From: Strongyloides papillosus
Lineage: Eukaryota > Nematoda > Chromadorea > Rhabditida > Strongyloididae
Length of the DNA: 62,503 nucleotides
Assembly: GCA_005656395.1 (NCBI GenBank)
Contig: SRSI01000025.1
Span: 1-62,503, forward strand
Direction of reading: 5' to 3'
In this document: in pieces, positions 47,036-58,872 of the stretch
How positions within the stretch are numbered: the first letter of the stretch is position 1
Layout of the letters: each line of letters starts with the position of its first letter
Position numbers and translations under genes: made by a program
Notes under the pieces: model-generated
The model's database searches: none
Seen by the model: the letters and a program-made list of their open reading frames with translations, nothing else
What the model was told of the DNA's origin: nothing

Positions 47036-49235
47036 GGCTGGTAAATGTAAAAAAAAATTAAATATGATTTATTTTGAGTATATTAATAAAGACTCTATTA
47101 TACTTATTTAAATATTAATGGATATTGTTATAGAGTTTCGTGATACATCGAGTAAAGTTTATTTTTCAGATTTCTACAAAATATTTTTTGAGTTATTATA
47201 GTTTTTATGCAGTACACTAATAACACCAAAGTGTACTTAGTTTTTTAAGTATACATAAACAAATTTTCAGTAAATATTGGAAAATATTAATGAATTCTAC
47301 TGTGAAATTTCACACTCTGTCGATGAAGCACATTTAAATTTATTCTGATATTTAATTCTTGTGATATGAATAGATCATGTTTTAAAAAAAATTGTTATAA
47401 GTGAACAAATTACTTCTTTTTATATATTGTTTTCTCAAGATTTTAACATTACGCATCTTAAATTAAGCGAAATATTTTGGTGTAAAACTTCAAGATCATA
47501 AAAAGATATTTAAAAATTGTATCTTTATCTATATTAGATTCTTTTTAATTAAAAACAAATGCTTAGAAGTTCTGAGAACTAAAAAATTCATAATAAAGTA
47601 TATTAATAAAGTTTTATTTACATAATTTTCTTTTTGTAGTAAATATAGTATAAGATCATTAAATGATTGTACAAATAAAATTGATTCATGAAGAATTTTG
47701 GTAGAATCTTTTACATTTTATTTGGTAAATGAAAAATCAACTTTTGTTTTTTACAGTTCATTTCCAAGTTTTATTAATCACCTACATATTTATTACATCA
47801 TATAAATTTGGAACTTGGAATTTATTAATAAATAAAGTGACAAATAGAACAAAAGTTACAAAGTATAATCTTCGTATGACTTCGATGTGTGATAACTTGT
47901 TTATTGGAATAAAAAAAATATCTAACTGCAATATTTTGTAAATTTTATTATTTGTACACGCATATTTGCTTAAGTTTTATCACAGTTGTCCTGAATTTTG
48001 TTGTTTCAAGTAAACAATGATCCAATAGTTTGGATCGTGGGACACTCATTAAAAATATTTTTACATTTGGTAAGGTGAAATAATAATTTATTTTAACAGT
48101 AAAAAAAATTAATAAAAGTAACTAAAGTACATTAATGAAAACATCTTTATTAAATAAAAGGTATTTAACATTAAAATAACTGTTAGACTTTTTTGTTGAG
48201 TAAGGAGTCTTTTATAAAAAGAAAACATTCTAAAGTTGATGGTATACATAATAATAATTTTTCTATCGCATTTACTATAAATCATTTATCTTTAAAATAT
48301 TTCTCATCTTTTTTTCTTTAACTTCATATAATAATCATAATTTTATCATTTAATATATCATGTTTCGTATATTTTATTTTAATTAAATCTGTAAAATCTG
48401 AATGTACGTACACAAATATGCGCTCAAGAAAAATGGTAAAAATATTTTAGATAAATTTCCCCATGATCCATAAAAAAGACTTCTAAAACAAAAAGCTAAA
48501 TACAAGTGGTACCATAGAAAGATTTAATATGCATAAAAAATATCATTGTAACAGTTCTAATTATGTACGTAAAGTAGTTGTTATTATTTGAAAAAAATTT
48601 GTTTTAAAATTAATAAGGTAAGTGATAATTCTTTAAAAGTAGTAGTTCCCAAAACATTGATTGATAAAAAATCCAACGAATGATATAAAATCAAAAGAAA
48701 TGATTACCCATTAAACAATTGATATAAATGAGTTAATTCGATTTTTGATCACAGAAATATTTTTACTAACTCTTTCATTTTTTATATTGTATTTAATAAT
48801 TATTTTATTTGAAACTCCAAGGCAATATTTAAAAGTTTTATTTTAATAAAATATCATAATTTAAAAAACAATAACTTTTCAAATTTGCAATGATCTAATG
48901 ACATCTGTATCACAATATTTATTTTTTTAAATGAAACGTAGATATTACTTATTATAAATATTTATTACATTATTATTATCAAAAACATATAATATATTTC
49001 TATAAAAGGAAAAAAAAAACATTTAAAAAAATTACAATGAAGACCAATTAAAATATGTTCTTGTGTGTCCAAATATATATATAATATTGTTGAAATCAAA
49101 CGTTTAAAAAAGCGATGAAATTTATTCCTATTATTGTATAAATTCAAGATGATATATAATTATGTCATTATTTTTTTATGTACTAAATTATTTTATATAT
49201 TTATAACTAGAAAAAAATTGCTTTTTGAGTGAGTG
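47036..49235. other. AT-rich intergenic DNA of right arm
   Basis: Between the hairpin and the CCCH gene. Only short, low-complexity frames. It must contain the promoter of the CCCH gene, but I can point to no specific element. Confidence 0.6.
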
Positions 49236-50755
49236 ATGAGTACTATCAAAGTGAAGAAAGAATATGAGCCAGCAGCGGTGTCTTCATGTAATCATGATAA
49301 AAACATGAAATCGACAGAAAATAATTCATTTAAATCGATGAGTTTTGAAGAAATGAATACATATAATGGAATGGAAAAGGCACTAGAAAGGATGAAAAAG
49401 TTTCATGATAAGAGAAATGGTATAGCTCTCTCGTCATATTTAAAAGTTCTTCTACAGGTAATATTTTAAAACTTTTAATGTTTATCGCTTGATTCTTAGG
49501 TTCAATATAATTTTATAAGACCGTATTGTAACGATATGGCAAGACTATTGGATGATATTTTCAATGAAAAAGGTTCATATAACGGTAATTTTACAACAAT
49601 TGCTACATTTATTACTTTCTTTTAGATTTTAACATTGAAAGTATGGTTAGACATATGAGGTCGAATTTATTTGATAATTTAAGAAGAGAACATTCATCAG
49701 ATAGCGAGGCATCTTCATTGAATTATTTTAGAAATAAGAAACATTCTTTTAATTTTCGTTATAAAAGACCATATAATTCTACCAATTCTTGGCGAAACAA
49801 TCATTGTAATGCTCATTGTGGAGTTAATTACATTTTTTCACCCTCTCCAATTAAGCGAAAAAAAGCAAAAAATGGTAGTATCAATGGTGAATACAGCTAT
49901 CATAGAACAATAAATGATAAATTTAGAATTGAATTTAAAAAATACAGTGACAACTCAAACAAACCACATATAATGAAAAGATTGTCAAACTCAATGGATC
50001 CTACTCATTTTAATGAATTGAAGAGAAGAAATGGAAGTTATTACGGAAGAAGAAATAGAGATAATATACCATATGTCATATTACCAATTGACAAAAATTA
50101 CATTGAAGTCATTCCTACTAAATACAAGGAAGTGAATCCATTTATTTATAAGAAAATACTTGAAAATACTCCAGGAATAAAATTTACCGGAAAAGGAATC
50201 TTTAAAACACCAGATTATGTAGAATTTATTCTTTCTCTAGAAAAAGAACGATCAAGCAGTAAAAAGAAATTTTTCAATAAGAATTCTTTAATTAAATTAC
50301 AAGACTTGACATCTATAAACAACCAAAGTAAAGAGAACCAAGTTTTTGAAGTAATCACAAGAAAGTCAATTACAATGGATAGTAGAATAAGTAGATCTAT
50401 TAGTGATATTTCTTCTGCAAACTCTAATACATCAAATAATGGAGTATCTTCTAATTGTGTAGTGAAAAGAGAAGCAAATCCACCGAAAGTTACAAATAAA
50501 TATTCAAATAACTTACGTCACGGTACAAGACCTTCATCGCCAATAAATAATTTTAAAAGATCAAGATTTAATTCTTTAGAACAAAAAACACGTGGCTTAA
50601 CAGTTGCCGATTGCAAATATTATAAAGAGGGACGCTGTCGCTTTGGTTTACGATGCAATTTCTTACATGGAACAGAACCGACCGTTGGATATAGAAGAGT
50701 ACAAGATTTTGAAAAAATAAGAAGGTCAAGATCTTATAGTTATAATAGATATTGA
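49236..50755 (+). CDS. CCCH-type zinc-finger protein, 478 residues
   Basis: Exon 1 49236..49457, intron 49458..49499 (42 bp), exon 2 49500..49584, intron 49585..49625 (41 bp), exon 3 49626..50755; all joins are in frame. The start is the ATG at 49236 (MSTIKVKKEYEP). One C3H1 finger near the C terminus, about residues 432-450, has spacing C-x7-C-x5-C-x3-H (CKYYKEGRC...CNFLH), followed by an Arg/Ser/Tyr-rich tail (RRSRSYSYNRY). The middle is Ser/Asn/Arg-rich and probably disordered. Single CCCH fingers with RS-like tails usually bind RNA, so an mRNA-processing or decay role is likely, but I do not recognise an orthologue. The first third is duplicated, broken, at 1..580. Confidence 0.85.
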
Positions 50756-51192
50756 ACAAAACGATTCTGACAAAGTTCTAAGATGACTGATACTTCTTCC
50801 ATGGGCCTTATTTTTTATATAGTTATAAAATATGTATTATTTGTATTATATTTCAACATATAAAATTAACAAACTAGTGACCTATTGTCGTTTTATCAAA
50901 GTTGACTACAATTAATATACTCTAGAATAACAAATTCCACATTTTTTCGCTTTTATTTTTATCAAAACATAAAATGGAAGCTATTATTTAAAATGTCATA
51001 TCACCACTATCTCTCGTGGACAAAATTGCCCAAATACAAAGAACCTCTTGAAGGGATAAACATGGTACAAAGAGTACTACAATATTTGCAAAATTAAACG
51101 CTTGTTTTTTGATCTCTCGATTTTTTTTCATTATTTGTTGCAATTTATTTCATTAAAGTATTTTTTTTTCATTTTACCCTTTCTCATTAGAG
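50756..51192. other. Intergenic, CCCH gene to SNAPC3 A
   Basis: Co-oriented genes 437 bp apart; the first part is the CCCH 3' UTR. No ORF or RNA gene seen. A pyrimidine-rich stretch (TTTTTTTTCATTTTACCC) lies just before the SNAPC3 A start. Confidence 0.5.
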
Positions 51193-52762
51193 ATGTCTCT
51201 TGATAGTTTAATTGGAAATAGAAGATTGTTTAAATTTTCTCCTATTTTAAATCTAAATGACTTTAGGTATAATGCTATACATGTCAAAAATTCACTAAAA
51301 TTATCTTTCCCATGTGCCAATGAGGAAAATTTAAATGGTACTCAATTTATTCTCGGAGAATCCACACCACGAAGTTGTCATGGAAATATAGAAACTGTGG
51401 AAGACCATGATGACCAAAGGAAGGAGAATAATACCCCTAGTGATGTAGTGACTGATGATGGGAAGTCTTCAACTGCCTTTGATTATGATGTTAGAGTAGG
51501 AAATAGTAGTACCTGTCAAGTTGCTGCTAATAAACTTTTAAAACTAACCTTTGAAAAAGCACCACCTGGAGAGATAGAGACTAAGTATAAGGAACGTTTA
51601 CTAAAGCCAGGAGAAGAAGTACTCGATGATGTAGCTATAGATTATAATAAACCGATAATTAACGAATCATCTATGGCAAAGTATAAAAATGGTTTTCTTA
51701 ACCTTATAAATAGCTGGAATAGTAATTTATCCGCCGCCGAAGCAGCTACCTACAACGTTGAGTATGTTTTATTTGGGAAGTATATGTTAAAATCAGCTTT
51801 TTTTAAGATTTTTTGGTACTGAATGTATTAAAAAAACGCCAGTTTATTCAACTATTCATTTATTTGGTGGAGTAGTTGAATATAAAGATAAGTTTTCACA
51901 TAGAATCTCTGTTAAAAAAATGAAAGCATTCAGAAAAAATAGAAATCTAAAAACAGTGTACTCAAGTAAAACTAAGTATTTCAATTTTGAAGAGTTTTCT
52001 TATGACACAAGAACAAATGATTTGAATGTTGAAATACCTAATGAAATAAGATTAACCGTTAGGATATATATGCCAAAAGTTAGAAGGGATATTAGATTGC
52101 CATATAACTTTAATGCTGGTTATCCTGTCATTGATAAAACGTTCTTTTTTTGTGGTGACAATACCTTAAAACAGTTGAAAGATGAAATGTTATGTTACTG
52201 GGATTTAGTGTGTGTTAAAAAGGAAGAAGAGGGAATACCAAATTACAAGGATTTTATGATGTATAAGGTACCATCTTCCTTTATTTTTATTCACGATACA
52301 TTTTATATTGATAAATCAAAACCGCATTTAGCTGATATTACAGAGGAGTACAGAGAATTCATGGAAAAAAGGCCTCATTTATATGGTTCCACAAAGACGG
52401 CTGATATGGAAAGTACTAAATTAGTGGATCTTAATCTACGTCTTGGAATGGCATATGTTTATGTACACATGGGTGGCCGTTGTGAACACATGTTTTCAAT
52501 TTCAGATGTTAGAATGATTACTTATAATGATTATCATAATATTAATACATATCCTATCAAAGTTAACCATCCATTAAGGAAGAGATCATGTAGGGTTTGT
52601 GGAAATGTGGGTTCAAGATACATTATTGCAGAATGTGAATCAATGCCAAAAACTCCAAAATTAATGTGTGAAAGTTGTTATAAGACTTTTAATTATACTT
52701 TAAGTATAAAAAATTCTGATTCAGTGGTTTATCCTTATGTTGATAGGAATCTCATTGTTTAA
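51193..52762 (+). CDS. snRNA-activating protein complex subunit 3 (SNAPC3) paralogue A
   Basis: Exon 1 51193..51761, intron 51762..51807 (46 bp, GTATGT...TTTAAG), exon 2 51808..52762; 507 residues. The C-terminal third carries the SNAPC3 signature: HMGGRCEH (Cys at about 415), an SDVRM block, then paired cysteines CRVC (about 451-454) and CESC (about 477-480) that would bind zinc. SNAPC3 is the DNA-contacting subunit of SNAPc at the proximal sequence element of snRNA promoters, for RNA polymerase II and III. The N-terminal half is acidic and diverged. Paralogue B follows 213 bp downstream with the same intron position, so the pair arose by tandem duplication. Confidence 0.88.
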
Positions 52763-52975
52763 AAGCCTGTTCTCTAAAATTTATATTATTATCTAAATAT
52801 AACTTATTGTGTATGATATATTGTTGTGCTTTAAAGAAGTAACATTTGACGAATTTTATGTTTATTCTTGAAACTAAAAGATTGGTATACTATATATCTT
52901 GTTTTAAAAGTTTTCTACGTTCTCTTTAAAAACTTCAAAGAATTAGTACTCTACATATTTTATTCTTAAAAAAAT
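52763..52975. other. Short gap between the two SNAPC3 genes
   Basis: 213 bp, AT-rich, containing the 3' end of A and the 5' end of B. The spacing would allow either separate promoters or polycistronic transcription with trans-splicing; nothing in the sequence decides it. Confidence 0.4.
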
Positions 52976-54539
52976 ATGGCACTAGATCAAATGATTGGTA
53001 GCCAACGTCTGTTAAGGTTTTCTCCTGTTATTAACCTTGAGACGTTTCGTTATAATTCTGTCTATGTAAAGAATATCCTAAAGTTTGACATTCCTTGTAC
53101 TGATGAGGAGATATTAGGTAGTTCACTAGAAAAAATCCATCCAATAAAAATGCCAAAAATCGAAGTATTATGTGAGGAATCTGAAGATGAAGGAAATGAA
53201 GTTGAAAAAGGGGAATTGGTAGATGACATTAAGGAAGATAGGAATGTTTGGTGGAGAAGTAAAAAAGTTGGACAGGCATACAGTGGAATAAATAATACAA
53301 ATAAATTAGTTTCCGATTTATTTTTCCAAAATCAAGATACATTCGACGTAATAAAAACTGAAACAAAGTATATTGAAAGGAGTAATCCAAATATTCAGTT
53401 TGATATATTAAGTTTAAATCAAAAAGACACTTGTACTATTGATGATGATAGTTTTTCTAAATATAAGAATGGTTTTCTTAATTATATACAATCTTTAGAT
53501 GGTTCAGTGGAAGAAGCAAAACATGCAGTAATATCTGTAAAGTATGTTTAATTTGTTTTTACATTTTTAAAATAATTTTTTTAGTGATTTTACATTTGAA
53601 TGTATTCAAAAAAATCCTGATTTTTCAAAATTAACTTTATTCTCTAAAATAGCAAAAAACTATCATAATAATGTTACAGCACAGATAAGTTCTAATAGAT
53701 TTACATTATGTCGTGAACCAAATACGAAAGTTGCTCAGCTTGTCAAATGTAAGTATTATCATTTTTACGAATATGCATTTAATACAAGAACAAATTTAAC
53801 GGATGAAGAAATACCTCAAGATTTTAGGATAACAGTAAGAATATTATTACCAAAAATATCAAAATCAAGAAGAGTTCCATACAATGCAAATATATGGAGA
53901 CCAGTTATTGATAAAATATATTATTTTAGGGGTGATAATTATCTTATAGATTTACGAAATAAAATAGCATGTCAGTGGGATTTTGTATGTACAAGAAAAG
54001 CTGAAGACGGTAATCCAACAAAAGAAGATTTCTTAATAAATCAATTACCATCTTCATTTTTATTTATTCATGATACATTATATATAGATTTAACACGTAA
54101 AAATAGTAAAGACATAACAAATGTATATATAGAATTTTTTAAGAAACGTAGTCACATCTTTGGTCAAGTTAAAGTAAAGGATATGGCAGGTATCAAGATA
54201 TCAAATCTTAATATTCGTCTTGGACATCCGTATGTTTTTGTTCATATGGGAGGACAATGTGAACATCAATTTATATTCTCTGATCTCAGAATGTTAGGAG
54301 TTAATGATTACTATTATCTTGAGACATATCCTTATAAAGTTTCTGAAATTTATCGTGGAAAGATATGTACTACATGTAAAGTTAATGTTCCTAAATTTAT
54401 TGTCGTTTCCAGTGATAAAATTCCTAAATGTCCAAAATTATTATGTTATACCTGTTATCATAGATTTCATTTTGCTTTAGATGTTAAAAGTTTTGAATGC
54501 GAAGCATATCATTATATTGATAAAAATGGATTTGTATAA
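52976..54539 (+). CDS. snRNA-activating protein complex subunit 3 (SNAPC3) paralogue B
   Basis: Exon 1 52976..53541, intron 53542..53584 (43 bp, GTATGT...TTTAG), exon 2 53585..54539; 506 residues. The intron phase and position match paralogue A. The start MALDQMIGSQRLLRFSP parallels MSLDSLIGNRRLFKFSP of A. SNAPC3 marks are GGQCEH (Cys at about 414), CTTC (about 450-453) and CYTC (about 476-479). Divergence is high in the acidic N-terminal part and low around the cysteines, so the zinc-binding fold is under constraint in both. Its stop lies 35 bp from the stop of the convergent receptor gene; two overlapping AATAAA signals are at 54561..54571. Confidence 0.88.
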
Positions 54540-54574
54540 ATATTATCTCGTACTAATTATAATAAAATAAATTT

Positions 54575-56256
54575 TTATGGTCCTTTTTTATAACTATTGT
54601 ATATTTCACGGAGTCTCTCTAATTCAACTTTTTGATTTACATGTTCAAGAACCGTTGGTGAACTTAACAATACACCAAATGTTCCACCTAATGTAACACC
54701 AAAAAAGACAAATAATAATAAACGATCTATCACCATTCCAACATACTTCCAATCATCACGACACATCTTATATTCTTCATCTTGTTTAATGTAATCTGTT
54801 ATATATTCTATAGCATCAATTGCTTTTGATGCTTCAGCTGTTAATGGATAAAATTGTGCTGTAAAAATGTCTTTGCCAGTATCAATAGATTCTGGTTCGT
54901 AAATATGTATTGCTGGTACAGGCCACTGATCATTAACATTTCCTATTTGATTTTTCATTACAGATGGACACATTGGATGATGACTACTTTTACTAACAGT
55001 GAATTCACCAACACCAGGCAATTTACTTTTACTGGCAATTTTAATTGTCTTCTTTTTAACAGCACTTATCTGTTTAGGTCTTTTCATACATATAAATTTT
55101 GGTAGAAATTCCAAAAATACAACCCTAACCCATTTTGGCATTCTATGTGTAGTTGGTGCTCTAAAGTATACGTTAATGATTATAACTGTAATTAAAATTG
55201 TAATAACATTAAGAACAAATGTTAAAAGTAAATATTTTGCCATTAATGGAATAGTAGAGGATGTCGGTGGTAGAATTTTTGAGACTAACAAAAGAAACAC
55301 TACTATTGATAAAAGAACAGATGTTGTTAAAGTTATCTTTTCTGTTGATTCTGTTGGTAAAAAAAATACTGACATTGATATGAACGCCATAACAACTGTT
55401 GGTATAATTAGTACAACTGTATAAAATAATGTCTTTCTACGAATTTTTAATTGATATTCTATTCTAGAACGTTTTTTAACCAATGCAGCTGGTGCATCCA
55501 AAACATCCCATATAGAACTTGGAGAGTACTCTGATAAATCTATGAATGATGCCTGATCAAAATCTAATGTAATTTCATTTTCATTATATGTCCATGATCC
55601 AAATATCAGATGGCATATTTGTTGATCCATCTAAAATTAAAATCAAAGAGTTAATAAATAAAGTAATAATAATTAAAATATTAATAAAAATTTTTATATA
55701 TAATTACCGGAAAATATTCAACATCAATTATGCAACTAGATTTGTATATAGCAGGTGGTACCCAAAGAACATCTCCTCTATGATTTATCACCACATTACA
55801 CATAAATGATACTTCATAATTACCATCTGCATTATTAAATAGAACAATATCTGGTACCCATACTTTGTCTGGGGATACACGTATATCTTGAATATTACCA
55901 TAATCAATAGGATTCCATTTCATTTGAAAATCATGCCATTTCAATGTTAACCAAACATTTGTCTGCATAATTTGATCTTTCTCATCAACATTAATTAATA
56001 AAACTAGTTGTAATGAAGCTCTAACAACCAATGGACCGTCACTATCATTTTGTATTGGTCTTATAAGTGAATTGTAACCTTTAAAAATATCTTGCATCAA
56101 TCTTTCTTCATCTTCTGATCCATTTGCTAAAAAATATAAATAAACGCAGTGTAAAAAATCTAGGTAATATAAAAAATTAAACATACAATTTCGTGGTATT
56201 AAAAAAAATAATATTATTATGAAAAAATAAAAATATATTCTTTTAAAATACAACAT
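54575..56256 (-). CDS. Nicotinic acetylcholine receptor non-alpha subunit (gene 1)
   Basis: Exon 1 56256..56187 (signal peptide MLYFKRIYFYFFIIILFFLI), intron 56186..56127 (60 bp), exon 2 56126..55708, intron 55707..55631 (77 bp), exon 3 55630..54575; 514 residues. Start chosen at the ATG 56256 because it opens the signal peptide. The Cys loop is C155...C169 with 13 residues between, rebuilt by the second splice. Membrane segments are at about 230-254, 261-283 (pore M2, with SVLLSIVVFLLLVSKILPP), 292-319 and 463-486. The acidic residue before M2 fits a cation channel. No vicinal Cys pair follows the WDVLDAP block, so it is a non-alpha subunit, close in type to nematode UNC-29/LEV-1/ACR-2/ACR-3. 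The Cys loop reads FPMDQQIC where FPFD is usual. Confidence 0.88.
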
Positions 56257-56980
56257 ATCCACATTAAAAACTATTTATTATTAAATTAATCTTCAAAACC
56301 ACTTTGAAAGGAGATTTTAAAATTATTGTTTTATAAAAAGACTAAAAAGAAAAATGAATTAATTGGAGATTAAATAATGCTTACTCTTTTATCTTACTAA
56401 AGCACATTGAATTTGCTATTCTTTTTTCACTTCCTCATAAACAAAATAAAAATATGTCTTCTTCTAAAAACAAAGAAATCCTTTGAATATAAAAAGTTTA
56501 CTCAAAATTTAATTTTCACTCATTTAATATATTAAATTTAATTACTTAACAAAATTTATTATTTATAATTTTTAAAAATGTAAATAGTTTAACTTTGAGT
56601 ATGAAGAGGAATGGAGAAGTAGCTGTTTAAAGTATCACTTTTAATCACTAGATCAATAGAAATGCCATTTTATTTAATGTAAAAATATTTCTTCTTTTTG
56701 GTTATATCAAAATAATATAACAAATACTTTTATCTTTATTTTTAAACAACCCAAGATAAAATATTTTATGTAGAAGAAATGGCAATAGACAGGTTATTAA
56801 ATTTAACTCTACCTCAACAGATAAAGTTTAAACTAGGCTATCTTTTTCGAAATTTAATTTCTTTTTTTTTGTTAGTAAAATTTTATTACATTAAATTTAA
56901 ATATATACATAAATACACAAAAGGCACTATTAAATTTATTAGATATCTATTTATTTCATCATATTATATATCAAAAAAGA
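56257..56980. other. Intergenic between the two receptor genes
   Basis: 724 bp, AT-rich. It holds the 3' UTR of gene 2 and the upstream region of gene 1. An 87-codon plus-strand frame (56779..57042) is hydrophobic noise that overlaps the end of gene 2. No other feature. Confidence 0.5.
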
Positions 56981-58872
56981 TTAATTTCTTCCATTGTCAC
57001 GATATTGTTTTATTAGTCTTGCTAACTCCATTTCTTGATTAACACTATCAAAAACTGTCGGTGCTCCAAATAATATACCACATGTACCACCTAATGTTAT
57101 ACCAAAAAAGATGTATAGGAGAAGACGATCAACAACCATTGCAATGTACTTCCAATCATCACGTAATGCTTTATCTTTTTCATCAGATTTCATATTATCT
57201 GTTATATATGCAATAGCTTCAACAGCAGCATTAGCATTCTCCCCCAATCCATAATCATCATCTTGTGAACATGTTTTACCACCACTTGTTAATAAATTAC
57301 TATTAAAATTATCTTTTAAAAATATTGGAATATCTTTAGTAGGAGATGAAGAAATATTTTTTGATGGTGAATTAAGAATAGTATTAGAATTACATAAAGG
57401 ATGATGTTGATGGTGATGAAACAATCCACCATTGTTATCAATTTCCGTATTATAATAAGGATGCATTATATTACCCTCAACTAAATTCATAATTTCTTTT
57501 TTATTCCTTATCTTTTTCTTCCCTTTTGGTAATCTTTTAGGTCTTTCCATACATAAGATAAATGGCATAAATTTTAAAAATATTATTCTTACCCATCTTG
57601 GCATCCTATGTGTTGTTGGACCACGAAAATATATGTTAATAATGATAACAGTCACTATAATTGTTATAATGTTTAAGACAAATGTTAAAAGTAAATACTT
57701 TGCCATAAGTGGGATTGTTGAAGATGTTGGTGGTAGAATTTTTGAGACTAATAAAAGAAACAAAACTATTGATAAGAGGACATTCATAATAAGAGTCATT
57801 TTTTCACCAGATTGTGTTGGTAGTAAAAAAACTGTCATCGATAAAAATGCCATTAATACAGTTGGTATTATTAAAACTATTGTGTAAAATAATGGCTTTC
57901 TTCTAATAACTATTTGAAATTCCATTTTTGAACGTTTATTAACTAATGATGCTGGAGCATCTATAACATCCCATATTGAACTTGGTGAGTATTCCGATAA
58001 ATCTATATATTCTGATGCATAAAATTCTAATTTAACTTCAGAACTATTATATGTCCAGGAACCAAATATGAGATGGCATGTTTGAATGTCAAATGGAAAA
58101 TAATCAACAACAATAATACAAGAACTTTTATATATAGCTGGGGGAACCCAAAGCATTTCACCTTTATGATTTATCACAACATTACACATGAATGACACTT
58201 CATAATTACCATCAGCATTGTTAAATAAAACAATATCTGGTAGCCAAACTTTATCTGGTGATACTCTTATACTTGTTATACCACCATAATTTTCTGGATC
58301 CCAAATAAAACGATAATCATTCCACTTTAATGTTAACCAAACATTTGTATGCATTATTTGATCCTTTTCATCAACATTTATTAATAATACCAATTGAAGT
58401 GCCATTGATACTATTATTGGTTCAGAAGTATTTGGGTTTATTGGATGAATATAAGAATTGTATCCTTTAAATATATCAATCATTAATCTTTCTTCATCAT
58501 CATTATCAGGTGTCGCTGATCCTACTCTTCCAACAACTGATGATGTGGTAGATGCTAAAAGAAATTAGTATGTAAAAATTTTTACATTTTCAAAAATATA
58601 ATGTGTAAAGTAATCTTTGTCTTTTTTATTATTATTTTAACAATCCTCAAGGCATATCAAATGAATGGTGATTATAAATTATTGATAAATTAAAAAATTT
58701 ATTATAAATTAGTTAATAAAATAAAAAGAATAAATTATAACGAGGAGAGGGGGTAGAATAATGAGATTAATATTAAAAAATAAAACTTACATTTTTTGGT
58801 GGCTGCTCTACTACAACTAATTATTTTTATTAATAATAAAAATAGAAATAATTCTTTAAATGGTATAATCAT
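56981..58872 (-). CDS. Nicotinic acetylcholine receptor non-alpha subunit (gene 2)
   Basis: Exon 1 58872..58791 (signal peptide MIIPFKELFLFLLLIKIISC), intron 58790..58555 (236 bp), exon 2 58554..56981; 551 residues. The Cys loop is C173...C187 with FPFD; membrane segments are at about 248-272, 280-301 (SGEKMT then M2), 310-337 and 497-522. The M3-M4 loop is long and has a His/Asn/Ser-rich part. No Cys-Cys pair in loop C, so non-alpha. It is upstream of gene 1 on the same strand, 724 bp away, and the two share most of the ligand-binding and pore regions, so they are tandem duplicates. In C. elegans acr-2 and acr-3 are a comparable neighbouring pair; orthology is not shown here. Gene 2 lacks the Cys-loop intron of gene 1. 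Confidence 0.88.

Larger units (their letters stand above)
26357..49811. repeat. Right arm of giant inverted duplication
   Basis: Inverted copy of 1..21889. Homology begins exactly at 26357; the base before it no longer matches the left arm. It continues outwards at least to 49811, inside exon 3 of the CCCH gene, where the window runs out of left-arm sequence. Compared with the left arm it carries an extra 1747-bp element (44792..46538), lacks the 157-bp intron-like insert, and keeps an uninterrupted protease frame in its Helitron. Confidence 0.97.

Noticed and set aside
1..49811. Assembly fold-back artefact explaining the palindrome
   Set aside because: The arms differ by many substitutions, different stop codons and at least two clean insertions with their own target duplications, which a simple assembly fold-back would not produce. 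A join of two loci is not fully excluded.
54999..55424. 141-codon plus-strand frame
   Set aside because: Antisense shadow of receptor gene 1 membrane segments.
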